Assembly: GCF_900111805.1 (NCBI RefSeq) | Contig: NZ_FOJN01000001.1 | Coordinates: forward strand, 1-64,000 | Length of the DNA: 64,000 bases | From: Rhodococcoides kroppenstedtii | GTDB taxonomy: Bacteria; Actinomycetota; Actinomycetes; Mycobacteriales; Mycobacteriaceae | Reading direction: 5' to 3' | Shown here: one piece after another, positions 30,010-42,877 of the stretch | Layout: the number at the start of each line of letters is the position of its first letter | Position numbering within the stretch: the first letter of the stretch is position 1 | The notes under the pieces: model-generated | Told to the model about the DNA's origin: nothing | Database searches by the model: none | Seen by the model: the letters and a program-made list of their open reading frames with translations, nothing else | Position numbers and translations under genes: made by a program

Positions 30010-31149
30010 ATGACGCGCAGTTCCCGCGCCGGCCGCGCCGCACGCCGTTCCGTCTCCCTCGCCTGCGCGGCGACCGTGCTGGTGGCTCTGTCCGGATGCG
30101 CGCGGTTCGACGATTCCGCGTCGACCCCCTTCTCGCCGGAACCGACGTTCGGCGCCGCCGACGTGAGCCCGGGCGACCCGAGCGCACCGGAGTCGAGTGC
30201 CCCACCCCCGCCGCCGCCGGGACCGTGCGTCGATCCCGATCCCGCCGTCATCGCGACCTGCCTCGACACGTTGGGCGGCCTGGTCACGCTGCCGGGCGGC
30301 GGCGCGGCCCTGGTCGCCGAGCGAGTCACGGGAGCCGTGGTCGAAGTGGCGCCGGGCACCGCGCCCCGGCCGGTCGCGTCGATCCCGGTGGACCCCTCCC
30401 CCGGCGGCGGGTTGATCGACCTCGCGCTGTCGCCGACCTACGCCGAGGACCGCCTGCTCTACGCCTACGTGGTGACGCCCACCGACGCTCGCGTGGTCCG
30501 CATCGCGCCCGGAGACGTCCCGAAGCCGGTGCTGACCGGCATTCCTCGCGGTACGGGCGACGTCGGCGGCGCGGTGGACTTCGTCGGCCCGTCCGAGCTG
30601 CGCGTGGCGACGGGCAGTGGTGGCGACCTCGCGGCCGCCGCGGACCCGGCGTCCCTCGCCGGCAAGGTGCTCTCGATCGTCGACCCTCGGGTCGACGGCA
30701 GCGCGGTGCCCCGAGTGGTCATGAGCGGTCTCGGCCGCGCCGGTGATCTGTGCTCGGACGGAACCGGGTCCCAGTGGGTGACCGACGGCGCTCCCGACGG
30801 TGATCGCCTGTCCCGGATCACCCCGGAAGGCGGCGTGGTCGGCCCCGTGTGGACGTGGCCCGATCGACCGGGCGTCGGCGGCTGTGCCGCGGCTCCCGGC
30901 ACCGTCGCGGTGGCGATGTCCGGTGCACGCGCCGTGGGGGTGGTGCCGGTGGACCCCGAGACCGGATCGGTCCCGACGCCGCCCGCTCTCGTCGCGCAGG
31001 ACCGCTACGGCCGTCTGCGCGGGGCCACCCTCGGCGCGGACGGGCAGATCCTGGTGAGCACCACCAACAAGGACGGCGGGGTCCCGACCCCGACGGACGA
31101 TCGTGTGGTGATCGTGCAGATCCCTGCGGGCGGTGGCGGTAACGACTGA
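30010..31149 (+). CDS. LppZ-like lipoprotein with sorbosone/glucose dehydrogenase beta-propeller
   Basis: A 379-residue exported lipoprotein. A basic start, hydrophobic core and lipobox LSGC place the lipidated Cys near residue 30. After a Pro/Ser linker comes a six-bladed propeller of the PQQ-dependent sugar dehydrogenase type (LVTLPGGGAALVAERVTGAVVEV, GGGLIDLALSPTYAEDRLLYAY, DGRILV-like blades). PQQ ligands cannot be confirmed, so it may not be an enzyme. The M. tuberculosis counterpart is LppZ (Rv3006). Convergent with gatB, 11 nt between stops. Confidence 0.85.
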   Translation: MTRSSRAGRAARRSVSLACAATVLVALSGCARFDDSASTPFSPEPTFGAADVSPGDPSAPESSAPPPPPPGPCVDPDPAVIATCLDTLGGLVTLPGGGAALVAERVTGAVVEVAPGTAPRPVASIPVDPSPGGGLIDLALSPTYAEDRLLYAYVVTPTDARVVRIAPGDVPKPVLTGIPRGTGDVGGAVDFVGPSELRVATGSGGDLAAAADPASLAGKVLSIVDPRVDGSAVPRVVMSGLGRAGDLCSDGTGSQWVTDGAPDGDRLSRITPEGGVVGPVWTWPDRPGVGGCAAAPGTVAVAMSGARAVGVVPVDPETGSVPTPPALVAQDRYGRLRGATLGADGQILVSTTNKDGGVPTPTDDRVVIVQIPAGGGGND

Positions 31150-31160
31150 CCGCTCCGGCG

Positions 31161-32666
31161 CTACTCGCAGGCGGCGAGCACCAGCTCCTTGACCCGGGCG
31201 GGATCGGCCTGACCCTTGGTGGCCTTCATCACCTGACCGACGAGAGCGCCCGCGGCCTGGACCTTGCCGGCCTTGATCTTCTCGACGATGGCCGGGTTCG
31301 CCGCGAGGGCATAGGCGACGGCCTGTTCGAGCGCCGAATCGTCCTGCACCACAGCGAGACCGCGGGCCTCGACCACCTGATCCGGATCCCCCTCACCCGC
31401 CAGCACGCCGTCGACGACCTTCCGGGCGTTCGCGTTGGTCAGCGTGCGGTCCGCCACGAGGGCGGCGACGCGGGCCACCTGTGCCGGGGTGATGGACAGA
31501 TCGGACAGCGTCACACCGAGGGTGTTGGCCTGCTGGGCGAGGTACGCGACCCACCAACTGCGTGCGGCGTCGGGAGTCGCGCCGGCATCGACGGTCGCCG
31601 AGATGAGCGGCAGCGCATCGGCGTTGACGACGTCCCGCATCACCGCATCGGACCAGCCCCACTCCTTCTGGATGCGCGCACGGGTGATCCACGGCGCCTC
31701 GGGAATGGTCGCGCGCAGCTCCTCGATCCACGCGGCATCGGGTGCGACGGGCTCGAGATCGGGCTCGGGGAAGTAGCGGTAGTCCTCGGCCGTCTCCTTG
31801 CGGCGGCCGGCGGAGGTGGTCCCGTCGGCCTCCTGGAAATGCCGTGTCTCCTGGACGATCTCGCCACCGTCGAGCAGAACCGTCGCCTGCCGGCGCATCT
31901 CGTACCGCACCGCCACCTCGACGGACTTGAGCGAGTTGACGTTCTTGGTCTCGGTTCGCGTCCCGAACTCGGTGGCGTCCTTGGCCATCAGCGACACGTT
32001 GGCGTCGCACCGCAGCGAGCCCTGGTCCATCCGCACGTCGGATACGCCGAGTTCACGGATCAACTCGCGCAGCGCCGTGACGTAGGCGCGGGCCACCTCG
32101 GGCGCCCGCTCCCCGGCACCGACGATCGGCTTGGTCACGATCTCCACCAGCGGCACACCGGCGCGGTTGTAGTCGAGCAGCGAGTGGCTGGCCCCGTCGA
32201 TCCGACCGGTCGCGCCGCCGACGTGCAGCGACTTGCCGGTGTCCTCCTCCATGTGCGCGCGCTCGATGTCGACGCGCCAGGTGGACCCGTCGTCGAGGAC
32301 CACGTCGAGATAGCCCTCGGTGGCGATGGGCTCGTCGTACTGGGAGATCTGGTAGTTCTTCGGCTGGTCCGGGTAGAAGTAGTTCTTCCGCGCGAAGCGC
32401 CCCCACGAAGTGATCGCGCAGTGGAGGGCCAGGCCGATGCGCACGGCCGATTCCACGGCCGCCGCGTTGACCACCGGCAGCGCTCCCGGCATGCCCAGGC
32501 AGACCGGGCACACCTGCGTGTTGGGCTCGGCGCCGAACTCGGTGGGGCACCCACAGAACATCTTGGTGGCCGTACCCAGCTCGACGTGCACCTCCATGCC
32601 GAGGACGGGATCGAACCGGTCGATCACGTCGTCGTAGTCCAGGAGCGATGCGGTGGCGACAGACAT
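31161..32666 (-). CDS. gatB: aspartyl/glutamyl-tRNA amidotransferase subunit B
   Basis: tRNA-binding, ATP-using subunit of GatCAB, which converts Glu-tRNA(Gln) and Asp-tRNA(Asn). The 501 residues include [42 protein letters not shown] (zinc Cys pairs), [29 protein letters not shown] and a C-terminal YqeY-like tail domain. It is separated from gatCA by pfkA and has its own -10 (TAGGCT) 7 nt upstream of the ATG, so it is likely transcribed separately and leaderless. Confidence 0.97.
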   Translation of the reverse strand: MSVATASLLDYDDVIDRFDPVLGMEVHVELGTATKMFCGCPTEFGAEPNTQVCPVCLGMPGALPVVNAAAVESAVRIGLALHCAITSWGRFARKNYFYPDQPKNYQISQYDEPIATEGYLDVVLDDGSTWRVDIERAHMEEDTGKSLHVGGATGRIDGASHSLLDYNRAGVPLVEIVTKPIVGAGERAPEVARAYVTALRELIRELGVSDVRMDQGSLRCDANVSLMAKDATEFGTRTETKNVNSLKSVEVAVRYEMRRQATVLLDGGEIVQETRHFQEADGTTSAGRRKETAEDYRYFPEPDLEPVAPDAAWIEELRATIPEAPWITRARIQKEWGWSDAVMRDVVNADALPLISATVDAGATPDAARSWWVAYLAQQANTLGVTLSDLSITPAQVARVAALVADRTLTNANARKVVDGVLAGEGDPDQVVEARGLAVVQDDSALEQAVAYALAANPAIVEKIKAGKVQAAGALVGQVMKATKGQADPARVKELVLAACE

Positions 32667-32673
32667 GCACGGA

Positions 32674-32679
32674 AGCCTA
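32674..32679 (-). promoter_or_regulatory. -10 element of gatB
   Basis: TAGGCT on the minus strand, directly next to the pfkA stop codon (32680-32682) and 7 nt before the gatB ATG; the whole pfkA-gatB gap is 13 nt. Confidence 0.5.
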
Positions 32680-33711
32680 CTAGCCGAAGAGGATGCGCAT
32701 TTCCTGGTAGCGCCCCGCCGGAACCGTCTTGTGGTTCGCGAGAGCCTCGTCGAATCCGACGCGGGCGATGTCGGTGCCGTGAAGGGCCACCATCTGGCCC
32801 CATCCCCCGTCGGCGACGAGGTCGACGATGGCCATGCCGAGTCGGGTCGCGAGCACCCGGTCGAACGCCGTCGGCACTCCGCCGCGCTGGATGTGGCCGA
32901 GAACCGTTGCGCGCGTCTCGATTCCGGTGCGCTCCTCGATCAACGGCGCGAGCCACTCGCCGATCCCGCCGAGCCGGGGGCGATCGAAACCGTCGAGCCC
33001 CTTGGTCGAGTGCGCCTCCGTCATCTCCGGCAGGGTGAAGCCCTCGGCGACCACGATCATCGGGGCTCGGCCGCGGTCGCGCACGCTGGTCGCCCACGCA
33101 CAGATCTGCTCGAGACTCTCCGGCTGCTCGGGAATGAGAATGGCGTGGGCTCCGCCGGCGATGCCGGAGTGCAAGGCGATCCACCCGGCGTGCCGACCCA
33201 TGACCTCGAGCACCATGCAGCGATCGTGCGAGTTGCCGGTGGTCCGCAGCCGGTCGATGGCCTCGGTGGCGATCTCGACCGCCGTGTCGAACCCGAACGT
33301 GTAGTCGGTGGCGTCGAGGTCGTTGTCGATGGTCTTGGGGACCCCGACGATATCGATTCCGTCCTCGAACAACCGCTTCGACGCACTGGCCGTGCCCTCG
33401 CCGCCGATGGCGATGACGCCGTCGACCCCCAGCCGGTCGAGCGTGCGTTGAATGTTCTCCGCACCCCCGTGCGGCTCCTGGTACGGACCGAACCGGCTGG
33501 TGCCGAGGATGGTGCCGCCCTGGTGCGACAGGCCACGAACGACGCTGCGGTCCAGGGGAATCGACTCCCCGTGCACCAGTCCCCGCCATCCGCCGAGGAA
33601 CCCGACGAACTCCTGCCCGTGCACCGCGGAGCCCTTGAGCACGGCGCCGCGGATGACCGCGTTCAGGCCCGGACAGTCCCCGCCACTGGTCAGAATGCCG
33701 ATCCTGGTCAT
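32680..33711 (-). CDS. pfkA: 6-phosphofructokinase
   Basis: Phosphorylates fructose 6-phosphate in glycolysis. The 343 residues contain [18 protein letters not shown], the nucleotide loop [10 protein letters not shown], the catalytic [20 protein letters not shown], and [12 protein letters not shown]. Gly in GGEGT (position 104 of E. coli numbering) indicates ATP use; Lys in PKTIDND (position 124) is more usual in PPi-dependent enzymes. This mix is common in actinobacterial ATP-PFKs. AAGGAG sits 7 nt before the ATG. It lies between gatA and gatB, as in M. tuberculosis. Confidence 0.95.
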   Translation of the reverse strand: MTRIGILTSGGDCPGLNAVIRGAVLKGSAVHGQEFVGFLGGWRGLVHGESIPLDRSVVRGLSHQGGTILGTSRFGPYQEPHGGAENIQRTLDRLGVDGVIAIGGEGTASASKRLFEDGIDIVGVPKTIDNDLDATDYTFGFDTAVEIATEAIDRLRTTGNSHDRCMVLEVMGRHAGWIALHSGIAGGAHAILIPEQPESLEQICAWATSVRDRGRAPMIVVAEGFTLPEMTEAHSTKGLDGFDRPRLGGIGEWLAPLIEERTGIETRATVLGHIQRGGVPTAFDRVLATRLGMAIVDLVADGGWGQMVALHGTDIARVGFDEALANHKTVPAGRYQEMRILFG

Positions 33712-33740
33712 CGCGACTCCTTCGGGTGGGGCGGTGCGGG

Positions 33741-35222
33741 TCAGACGCCGGACGGGTGCGGGAACTCTCCTCGCGCGGCCTCGTACGCCGCACCGACCCG
33801 GTAGAGCCGATCGTCCGCGAGCGCCGGCGCCATGATCTGCAGGCCGACGGGCAGACCGTCGGCGAGACCGGACGGCACGGACATCGCCGGATGGCCGGCG
33901 AGGTTGGTCGGGAGCGTGCAGAGGTCGTACAGGTACATCGCGATCGGGTCGTCGACCTTCTCCCCCAACGGGAATGCCGTCGACGGCGTGGTCGGCGAGA
34001 CCAGGACGTCCACTTTCTCGTAGGCCGCGTCGAAGTCGCGCGCGATGAGCGTGCGCACCTTCAGCGCCTGGCCGTAGTAGGCGTCGTAGTACCCCGCCGA
34101 GAGCGCGTAGGTGCCGATCATTATGCGGCGCTTGACCTCGGGGCCGAACCCGGCGGCGCGCGTCATCGCCATGACCTGCTCGGCACTGTGCGTGCCGTCG
34201 TCGCCGACCCGGAGTCCGTAGCGCATCGCGTCGAACCGGGCGAGGTTCGAGGAGACCTCGGACGGGAGAATCAGGTAGTACGACGCCAGGGCGTGATCGA
34301 AGGACGGGCAGGAGACCTCGACCACCTCCGCACCGAGCGAGGTGAGTACCTCCACGGCGGCGTCGAACGACGACAGCACACCGGGCTGGTAGGCGTCCGA
34401 GTGCAACTCCTTCACCACACCGACGCGCACGCCCCGCAGGTCGCCGCTCGCACCCGCCCGCGCCGCCGCGACGACGTCCGGGACGTCGGCGCGCAGCGAG
34501 GTGGAATCGCGCGGATCGTGGCCGGCGATCACCTGGTGCAGCAACGCCGTGTCGAGCACGGTGCGTCCGCACGGGCCGCCCTGATCCAGCGACGACGCGC
34601 AGGCGATGAGGCCGTACCGCGAGACGCCGCCGTAGGTGGGCTTGCACCCGACGGTGCCGGTGACCGCAGCCGGTTGACGAATGGAGCCGCCTGTGTCGGT
34701 ACCGATGGCCAGCGGCGCCTCGAACGAGGCGAGCGCCGCCGCCGATCCACCACCCGAGCCGCCGGGGACACGCGTGGTGTCCCAGGGGTTCAACGTGGGC
34801 CCGTAGGCACTGTTCTCCGTCGACGAGCCCATCGCGAACTCGTCCATGTTGGTCTTGCCCAGCAACGGAATACCGGCCGCCCGCAGCGCGGTGGTCACGG
34901 TCGCGTCGTAGGGCGAGCGCCACCCCTCCAGGATCTTCGATCCCGCCGTGGTCGGCATGTCGGTGGTCGTGAAGACGTCCTTGAGCGCCAACGGAACTCC
35001 CGCCAGCGGCGAGGCGGGCTCGTTCCCCGCCGCGAGCGAGTCGTCGACGGCGCGGGCCGCGTCCAGAGCCGCGTCGTGCGCCACGTGCAGGAACGAGTGC
35101 AGGGTGCCGTCGACCTGGTCGATGCGATCGAGATGAGCGCGGGTGACCTCCTCCGACGACACCTCGCGGGTGCGGATGCGCTCGGCGAGATCGGCTGCGG
35201 TCAGACGAATCAGGTCGGTCAC
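33741..35222 (-). CDS. gatA: glutamyl-tRNA(Gln) amidotransferase subunit A
   Basis: Amidase subunit releasing ammonia from glutamine for GatB. The 493 residues carry the Ser-cisSer-Lys triad: Lys in [10 protein letters not shown], and the two Ser in the [13 protein letters not shown] and [11 protein letters not shown] segments. [13 protein letters not shown] is the typical following motif. The GTG at 35222 overlaps the gatC stop (GTGA), so GatC and GatA are translated together. pfkA follows after 29 nt. Confidence 0.97.
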   Translation of the reverse strand: MTDLIRLTAADLAERIRTREVSSEEVTRAHLDRIDQVDGTLHSFLHVAHDAALDAARAVDDSLAAGNEPASPLAGVPLALKDVFTTTDMPTTAGSKILEGWRSPYDATVTTALRAAGIPLLGKTNMDEFAMGSSTENSAYGPTLNPWDTTRVPGGSGGGSAAALASFEAPLAIGTDTGGSIRQPAAVTGTVGCKPTYGGVSRYGLIACASSLDQGGPCGRTVLDTALLHQVIAGHDPRDSTSLRADVPDVVAAARAGASGDLRGVRVGVVKELHSDAYQPGVLSSFDAAVEVLTSLGAEVVEVSCPSFDHALASYYLILPSEVSSNLARFDAMRYGLRVGDDGTHSAEQVMAMTRAAGFGPEVKRRIMIGTYALSAGYYDAYYGQALKVRTLIARDFDAAYEKVDVLVSPTTPSTAFPLGEKVDDPIAMYLYDLCTLPTNLAGHPAMSVPSGLADGLPVGLQIMAPALADDRLYRVGAAYEAARGEFPHPSGV

Positions 35223-35545
35223 TGCTCTTCTCCCAGAATGCGCGGCACGGCGAATCGGCCCTGCTCCGACGACGGCGCCTGATCCAGTGCGCCGTCCTGT
35301 CCGAGGCCGGGAACCACGACGTCGGGTCGGGTGACGTTGGTCACGGCAAGGGGATTCGCGGTCGGATCGACCGCGGTGGTGTCGACCTCCGACACCGCCT
35401 TCACGTGGCCGAGGATCGAATCGAGTTGACCGGCGAACTCGTCGAGCTCGGCCTCGGTCAGGGCGAGGCGCGACAGGCGGGCCAGGTGGGCGACCTCGTC
35501 GCGCGAGATCGCGGCGCCGGGGGCGGTCCCTTCGGTGTCGGTCAT
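35219..35545 (-). CDS. gatC: glutamyl-tRNA(Gln) amidotransferase subunit C
   Basis: A 108-residue scaffold subunit that wraps between GatA and GatB. Family signature [22 protein letters not shown], then [18 protein letters not shown] and [12 protein letters not shown]. First gene of the gatC-gatA-pfkA unit. TAGGCT ends 7 nt before the ATG, predicting leaderless translation. Confidence 0.96.
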   Translation of the reverse strand: MTDTEGTAPGAAISRDEVAHLARLSRLALTEAELDEFAGQLDSILGHVKAVSEVDTTAVDPTANPLAVTNVTRPDVVVPGLGQDGALDQAPSSEQGRFAVPRILGEEQ

Positions 35546-35552
35546 GCGCCAC

Positions 35553-35558
35553 AGCCTA
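35553..35558 (-). promoter_or_regulatory. -10 element of gatCA-pfkA
   Basis: TAGGCT on the minus strand, 7 nt before the gatC ATG at 35545; identical to the gatB element. Confidence 0.5.
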
Positions 35559-35630
35559 GTTCCCGGCCCGCGTTCCGTCGGAGCCGCGCCCCACGGCCGC
35601 GTGCGAGTCGTGAGGTCGGGCAGGCAGTGA

Positions 35631-35636
35631 CAGGAT
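35631..35636 (+). promoter_or_regulatory. -10 element of the ACT-domain gene
   Basis: CAGGAT ends 6 nt before the GTG at 35643, which I use as the start over the GTG at 35637. Confidence 0.35.
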
Positions 35637-35642
35637 GTGCGC

Positions 35643-38405
<2,763 letters not shown>

Positions 38406-38461
38406 TCGGAGGGCACCGACACACCCGGTGACCTGCGGTCGGAAGGCTCGGGGACCTGCGG

Positions 38462-39496
38462 TCAGAGGGCGGCGGGATCCTCGGCGAACGCCGTCGCGAC
38501 GTCCCGCACCACGGTGAGCGCGCGCCGGGCCCACCCAGCCGAGGCGCCGGCCAGTCCGCACGCCGGCGACACGGCCACCCGATCGGTGAGGACGGAGCGC
38601 GGGAAGCCCAGGCGGTCGATCAGCTCGACCGCGGGACGGGCCGCGTCCTTCCATCCCGGTTCCCGCGCGCCCGGCGCCGGATCGGTACCCGGCAGGATCC
38701 CGAGCACCGCGACCCCGCCGCCGTCGAGAAAATCCCCCACCGCGTCGTACCGCCCGGGCCGCACGAGCGCGAGATCGAACGCGACGGCATGGACCCCGGC
38801 ACGGCCGAACACCTCGAATGGCACGTCCTCGCCACACGTGTGCAGGACCACGGGGCGCCCGATCCGATTCAGCACGCCGGCGAGCCGGTCGACGACCTCC
38901 GGAGCCGGGACGGCGGGCACCCGCTCGAGGCTAGTCTGCCCGGTCAACGTGCCGCCCAGCACCGCCGCCAGCTGTGGCTCGTCCAGTTGCACCACCACGT
39001 CGGCCTCGAGCCGACGCGCCACCTCGTCGGCGTGCGCGGCCACCCCTTCGGCGAGGGACTCGGCCACGTCGCGCGCGGCACCGCGATCGGTGAGAACCCG
39101 CCGTCCTCGCGCGAGTTCGACCTCCGCCGCCAGGGTGAAGGGCCCGGCTGCCTGGACCTTGACGGTGCGCCCCGCGGCGCGCAGCCCCGCGAGCTCCCAC
39201 TTCTCCTCGAGGACGTCGAGGTCCTCGGCCAGCAGGTCACGGGCTCGCCGAGCGGTGCCGTTACGGCCGGCGGCGAGCCGGTACCCCGTGGTCGAGACGT
39301 CGAGGTCGAGATCGACCAGTAGAGCCCCGGTCCGGCCCACGGTGTCGGCACCGAGGCCGCGGGCGGGCAGTTCCACCACGTGGGGCAGGTCGGGAAGTTC
39401 GCCGATCACCGTGGAGACGGCCTCGCCGACGTCGGTTCCCGGCCACGATCCGATGCCCGTGGCCCGGCCGGCCACGGATGAGGTCGGGGTGGTCAC
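38462..39496 (-). CDS. short MetE-like protein (cobalamin-independent methionine synthase fold)
   Basis: A 344-residue protein equal to only the C-terminal catalytic half of MetE. It starts with [14 protein letters not shown] and keeps zinc-ligand candidates: His and Cys in VVLHTCGED and Cys in [11 protein letters not shown]. It also has [12 protein letters not shown]. It lacks the N-terminal MetE domain and the folate-binding features of full-length MetE. The mycobacterial counterpart is Rv3015c. Stand-alone core MetE proteins elsewhere use other methyl donors; the reaction here is unknown. GTG start overlaps the mnmA stop by 4 nt. Confidence 0.8.
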   Translation of the reverse strand: MTTPTSSVAGRATGIGSWPGTDVGEAVSTVIGELPDLPHVVELPARGLGADTVGRTGALLVDLDLDVSTTGYRLAAGRNGTARRARDLLAEDLDVLEEKWELAGLRAAGRTVKVQAAGPFTLAAEVELARGRRVLTDRGAARDVAESLAEGVAAHADEVARRLEADVVVQLDEPQLAAVLGGTLTGQTSLERVPAVPAPEVVDRLAGVLNRIGRPVVLHTCGEDVPFEVFGRAGVHAVAFDLALVRPGRYDAVGDFLDGGGVAVLGILPGTDPAPGAREPGWKDAARPAVELIDRLGFPRSVLTDRVAVSPACGLAGASAGWARRALTVVRDVATAFAEDPAAL

Positions 39497-40668
39497 TCGG
39501 CCGTTCGATCGCCGGCGACGGCAGGCATCGCCGAGACCGTGCCCGCGGAGGCGGGCCGCTCCGAGACCGTGCCCGCGGAGGCGGGCCGCTCCGATACCGT
39601 GCCCGCGATGGTGCCGCTGCCGATGACGACGTCGCCGGCCGGGTCGGGACGGTAGAGCACGGCGGCCTGCCCACGGGCGACGCCGGTCAACGGGCTGTGC
39701 AGCGTGATCTCGACGGACGAGTCGCCGGGACGGGCGGTGGCCGGCGCGGTTCCGCCGTGGGCTCGCACCTGCACGACGCAGTCGACGTCGCCGACGGGCG
39801 CCTCGCCGGAGGTCCACACAGGTGCCGACGCGGTGATGCCGTGGACGTTCAGCCGCTCCGCCGATCCGACCCGCACCGTGCCCGTCTCCGGCTCGATCGC
39901 GGTGACGTAGCGCGGCTTGCCGTCCGGGGCCGGGCCCGGCAGGCCGAGTCCCTTGCGCTGTCCGACGGTGAAGCCGTGGACGCCGTCGTGCTCCCCGAGG
40001 GTGTTCCCGGTCTCCGCGTCGACCAGGGCGCCGGGACGAATGCCGATGCGGGCGCCCAGGAAGGCCCGGGTGTCGCCGGAGGGGACGAAGCAGATGTCGT
40101 GACTGTCGGGCTTGTCCGCGACGGCGAGACCGCGCGCCGCGGCCTCCTCGCGCACCTGCGCCTTGGGGGTGTCCCCGATCGGGAACATCGACCGCGAGAG
40201 CTGACGGGCGGTGAGCACGCCCAGGACGTAGGACTGATCCTTGTCCGCGTCGACGGCCCGCCGCAGCACACCGCCCTCGAGGCGGGCGTAATGACCGGTG
40301 GCCACCGCGTCGAACCCCAGCGCCTCGGCCCGGTCGGCCAGGGCGGCGAACTTGATCTTCTCGTTGCACCGCAGGCACGGGTTGGGCGTCTCACCGGCGG
40401 CGTAGGCCGCAACAAAGTCGTCGATGACGTCCTCTCGGAAGCGCTCCGCGAAATCCCAGACGTAGAACGGGATTCCGAGCACGTCCGCGGCACGACGGGC
40501 GTCACCGGCGTCCTCCTTCGAGCAACACCCGCGCGACCCGGTGCGCAGGGTGCCCGGCGCCGTGGACAGCGCCAGATGGACGCCGACCACGTCGTGCCCG
40601 GCGTCGACCGCGCGCGCCGCGGCCACGGCGGAGTCGACTCCGCCGCTCATGGCAGCCAGAACTCGCAT
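39493..40668 (-). CDS. mnmA: tRNA-specific 2-thiouridylase MnmA
   Basis: Adds sulfur to U34 of tRNA-Lys, Glu and Gln with ATP and sulfur from the neighbouring cysteine desulfurase. The 391 residues include the PP-loop [14 protein letters not shown] near the start, the first catalytic Cys in [12 protein letters not shown] and the second in [13 protein letters not shown]. The last 30 residues leave the family pattern: [10 protein letters not shown] is repeated because of a 30-bp tandem repeat in the DNA, adding an odd tail. Spaced 7 nt after the desulfurase gene, as in M. tuberculosis iscS-trmU. Confidence 0.96.
   Translation of the reverse strand: MRVLAAMSGGVDSAVAAARAVDAGHDVVGVHLALSTAPGTLRTGSRGCCSKEDAGDARRAADVLGIPFYVWDFAERFREDVIDDFVAAYAAGETPNPCLRCNEKIKFAALADRAEALGFDAVATGHYARLEGGVLRRAVDADKDQSYVLGVLTARQLSRSMFPIGDTPKAQVREEAAARGLAVADKPDSHDICFVPSGDTRAFLGARIGIRPGALVDAETGNTLGEHDGVHGFTVGQRKGLGLPGPAPDGKPRYVTAIEPETGTVRVGSAERLNVHGITASAPVWTSGEAPVGDVDCVVQVRAHGGTAPATARPGDSSVEITLHSPLTGVARGQAAVLYRPDPAGDVVIGSGTIAGTVSERPASAGTVSERPASAGTVSAMPAVAGDRTAE
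39531..39610. repeat. 30-bp tandem repeat in the 3' coding end of mnmA
   Basis: Units begin at 39531, 39561 and 39591 (last partial). Each contains GCCCGCGGAGGCGGGC, a 6-bp-stem palindrome. The period is a multiple of three, so the reading frame of mnmA is kept and the tail gains ten residues per unit. Confidence 0.93.
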
Positions 40669-40675
40669 CGTCTTC

Positions 40676-41899
40676 CTAACCTCGAGAACGAACGGACGAC
40701 GCCATGCCCGCAGCCCTGGCGCGCTCGACCACCCGCGGCAGCGCGGCGAGAGCGGCGTCTACGTCGGCGTCGGTGGTGGTGTGGCCCAACGAGAACCGCA
40801 GGGAGCCCCGCGCGTCGTCGGGATCGACGCCCATCGCCAACAACACGTGCGACGGGCGGGGAACGCCGGCCGTGCAGGCCGACCCGGTGGAGCATTCGAT
40901 GCCGGCGGCGTCGAGCAGCATCAGCAGCGAATCACCCTCGCAGCCGCGGAAGGTGACGTGGACGTTGCCGGGCAGCCGACGCTCGCCGGACGCGCCGTTG
41001 ATCCGCGCGTCGGGGATCGCAGCGACGATGCCGTCGACGAACCGGTCCCGCAACGCGCTCAGGCGGGCCTCGGTGTGCGGGCGCTCCGCGACGGCGTTCG
41101 CCAGCGCCGCGGCCAGTCCCACCGCCCCGGCGACGTCGGGAGTGCCCGAGCGCACGTCGCGCTCCTGACCCCCGCCGTGCAGCAACGGCTCGCACGCCAC
41201 GGACCGGCCCAGCAGCAGAGCGCCCACGCCCTGCGGGCCACCGAATTTGTGCGCGGCGATGGACAGGGCGGACACTCCGCTCGCCGCGAAGTCGACCACG
41301 CGGCTCCCGACCGCCTGCACCGCGTCGCTGTGCATCGGAACGTCGAACTCGGCCGCGACGGCCGCAAGTTCGGCGATCGGCATGACAGTGCCGACCTCGT
41401 TGTTCGCCCACATGATGCTGACGACGGCGATCTCGTCGACGTGCTCCTCGAGCGCGCGGCGCAGCGCGGCCGGTGTGACGGTGCCGTCGGCCTCCACCGG
41501 CAGCCAGGTGACGGACGCGCCCTCGTGGCGTTCGAGCCACTCGACGGCGTCGAGCACCGCGTGGTGCTCGACGGCGCTGGTGACGACGCGGGTGCGGCGT
41601 GGATCGGCAGCGCGCCGGGCCCAGAAGATGCCCTTGACGCCCAGGTTGTCGGACTCGGTGCCGCCGGAGGTGAAGATCACCTCGGACGGGCGGGCGCCGA
41701 GCGCCGCCGCCACGGACTCCCGGGATTCCTCGACGCGCCGCCGGGCGGCTCGGCCCGATCCGTGGAGAGAGGACGCGTTGCCGAGAGTGCCGAACACGTC
41801 GACCATGGCCTCGACCGCAGCCGGGACCATCGGAGTGGTGGCGGCGTGATCGAGGTAGACCGTGGGCCCGACGGGGCGCGGCGAACCGGAACGTGGCAT
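40676..41899 (-). CDS. iscS: cysteine desulfurase (IscS/NifS-like)
   Basis: PLP enzyme that takes sulfur from cysteine as an enzyme persulfide, 407 residues. Motifs: [25 protein letters not shown], the PLP Lys in [15 protein letters not shown], and the persulfide Cys in [19 protein letters not shown]. The SGSACTSG-like loop with its following Ser/Pro indicates group I. It heads the iscS-mnmA-metE-like unit. TAAACT ends 10 nt before the ATG, leaving at most a few leader bases. Confidence 0.96.
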   Translation of the reverse strand: MPRSGSPRPVGPTVYLDHAATTPMVPAAVEAMVDVFGTLGNASSLHGSGRAARRRVEESRESVAAALGARPSEVIFTSGGTESDNLGVKGIFWARRAADPRRTRVVTSAVEHHAVLDAVEWLERHEGASVTWLPVEADGTVTPAALRRALEEHVDEIAVVSIMWANNEVGTVMPIAELAAVAAEFDVPMHSDAVQAVGSRVVDFAASGVSALSIAAHKFGGPQGVGALLLGRSVACEPLLHGGGQERDVRSGTPDVAGAVGLAAALANAVAERPHTEARLSALRDRFVDGIVAAIPDARINGASGERRLPGNVHVTFRGCEGDSLLMLLDAAGIECSTGSACTAGVPRPSHVLLAMGVDPDDARGSLRFSLGHTTTDADVDAALAALPRVVERARAAGMASSVRSRG

Positions 41900-41909
41900 G
41901 ACGACGGCC

Positions 41910-41915
41910 AGTTTA
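41910..41915 (-). promoter_or_regulatory. -10 element of the iscS-mnmA unit
   Basis: TAAACT on the minus strand, 10 nt before the ATG at 41899; no Shine-Dalgarno. Confidence 0.4.
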
Positions 41916-41977
41916 GCCGCTGCGTCGAGTCCGGCCGCGCGCCGAGCAGGCTGCAGCGCTCGGCTGCGCGCCGGACG

Positions 41978-42877
41978 TCACCCGGCGCGCAGGACGTCCG
42001 CGGAGTGACGGTCCTCGTGGTGCGCATCGGCGACGGCGGGACGTCGGTGGGACGTGACCCGCAGCGGCGGGATCTCGGCGACGTCCGCCTCGCGTCGCAC
42101 CACCGATTCGGCCCGGCGTGCGAGCTCGCGTCGGTCTCCGCCGACGGCGTCCAGGTCGGCGCCGGTGACGACCTCCGCGCGGACACCCCGCAGGCGCAGG
42201 ATGCGCGACATGGACTCGCCGATGCCCTCGGCCCCGACGAAGGCGGTGGCGGTGCTCGGCGCACCCGTCCGTTCCCGGTAGGCGATGCCGACCGGGCGCA
42301 CGGTCGCCCCCGTCTCGATCGCGGCCTGGAACAGGGCGGGGCGGAACCGGCCGTAGGCCGTCCCGCACCAGGTGGTCCCCTCCGGGAAGACGACGACGGT
42401 CGCCCCGCCGCGCAGGGCGTCCGCCACCTCGTCGACGGTGTCCGGCAGGGCGCGCAGACGGTCGCGCGCGATGGGGATCACCTTGACGACGCGCGCCAGC
42501 AGCCCGAGAACGGGCCAGTCGACCAGGTCGGCGCGGGCCACGAACCGGCACGGGAAGCACGCGGCCAGGACCAGGATGTCCGTCCAGGAGACGTGATTAG
42601 CGACCACCAGGGTGCCGACGCCGGACTCGGCGGGCCGGTCTCCCCGCCGGTCGAGTCCGATGCCGAGTGCGGCGAGCATCCCGCGCGCACCGATACGGGC
42701 GGCGGCGCGACGGCCCGGAGCCGGCAGCACCCGGCCGGCGAGCAGGAGCGGGAACACCAGCAGCAGGGCGACGACGAGGACGCACCGCAGCACGACGCGC
42801 AGAGTGCCGGCGGTGGCCACCGGGGCCGTCCGGCATCCGGTCCCGCAGGGGCTGGCCGGCATCCAGGCGTGGGTCAC
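41978..42877 (-). CDS. PlsC/OlsA-like 1-acyl-sn-glycerol-3-phosphate acyltransferase family protein
   Basis: A 299-residue membrane-associated acyltransferase. After a hydrophobic anchor (about 26-50, LRVVLRCVLVVALLLVFPLLLA) come motif I NHVSWTD (catalytic His and Asp in HX4D), the acceptor-binding segment IPIARDR, and motif III VVFPEGTTWCG. The GTG start overlaps the stop of the upstream OlsB-like gene (GTGA). A PlsC-family protein fused in operon with an OlsB-like N-acyltransferase is the layout of ornithine-lipid genes (olsB-olsA), so an O-acylation of lyso-ornithine lipid is possible. A phosphatidate-synthesis role is the alternative. Confidence 0.85.
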   Translation of the reverse strand: MTHAWMPASPCGTGCRTAPVATAGTLRVVLRCVLVVALLLVFPLLLAGRVLPAPGRRAAARIGARGMLAALGIGLDRRGDRPAESGVGTLVVANHVSWTDILVLAACFPCRFVARADLVDWPVLGLLARVVKVIPIARDRLRALPDTVDEVADALRGGATVVVFPEGTTWCGTAYGRFRPALFQAAIETGATVRPVGIAYRERTGAPSTATAFVGAEGIGESMSRILRLRGVRAEVVTGADLDAVGGDRRELARRAESVVRREADVAEIPPLRVTSHRRPAVADAHHEDRHSADVLRAG

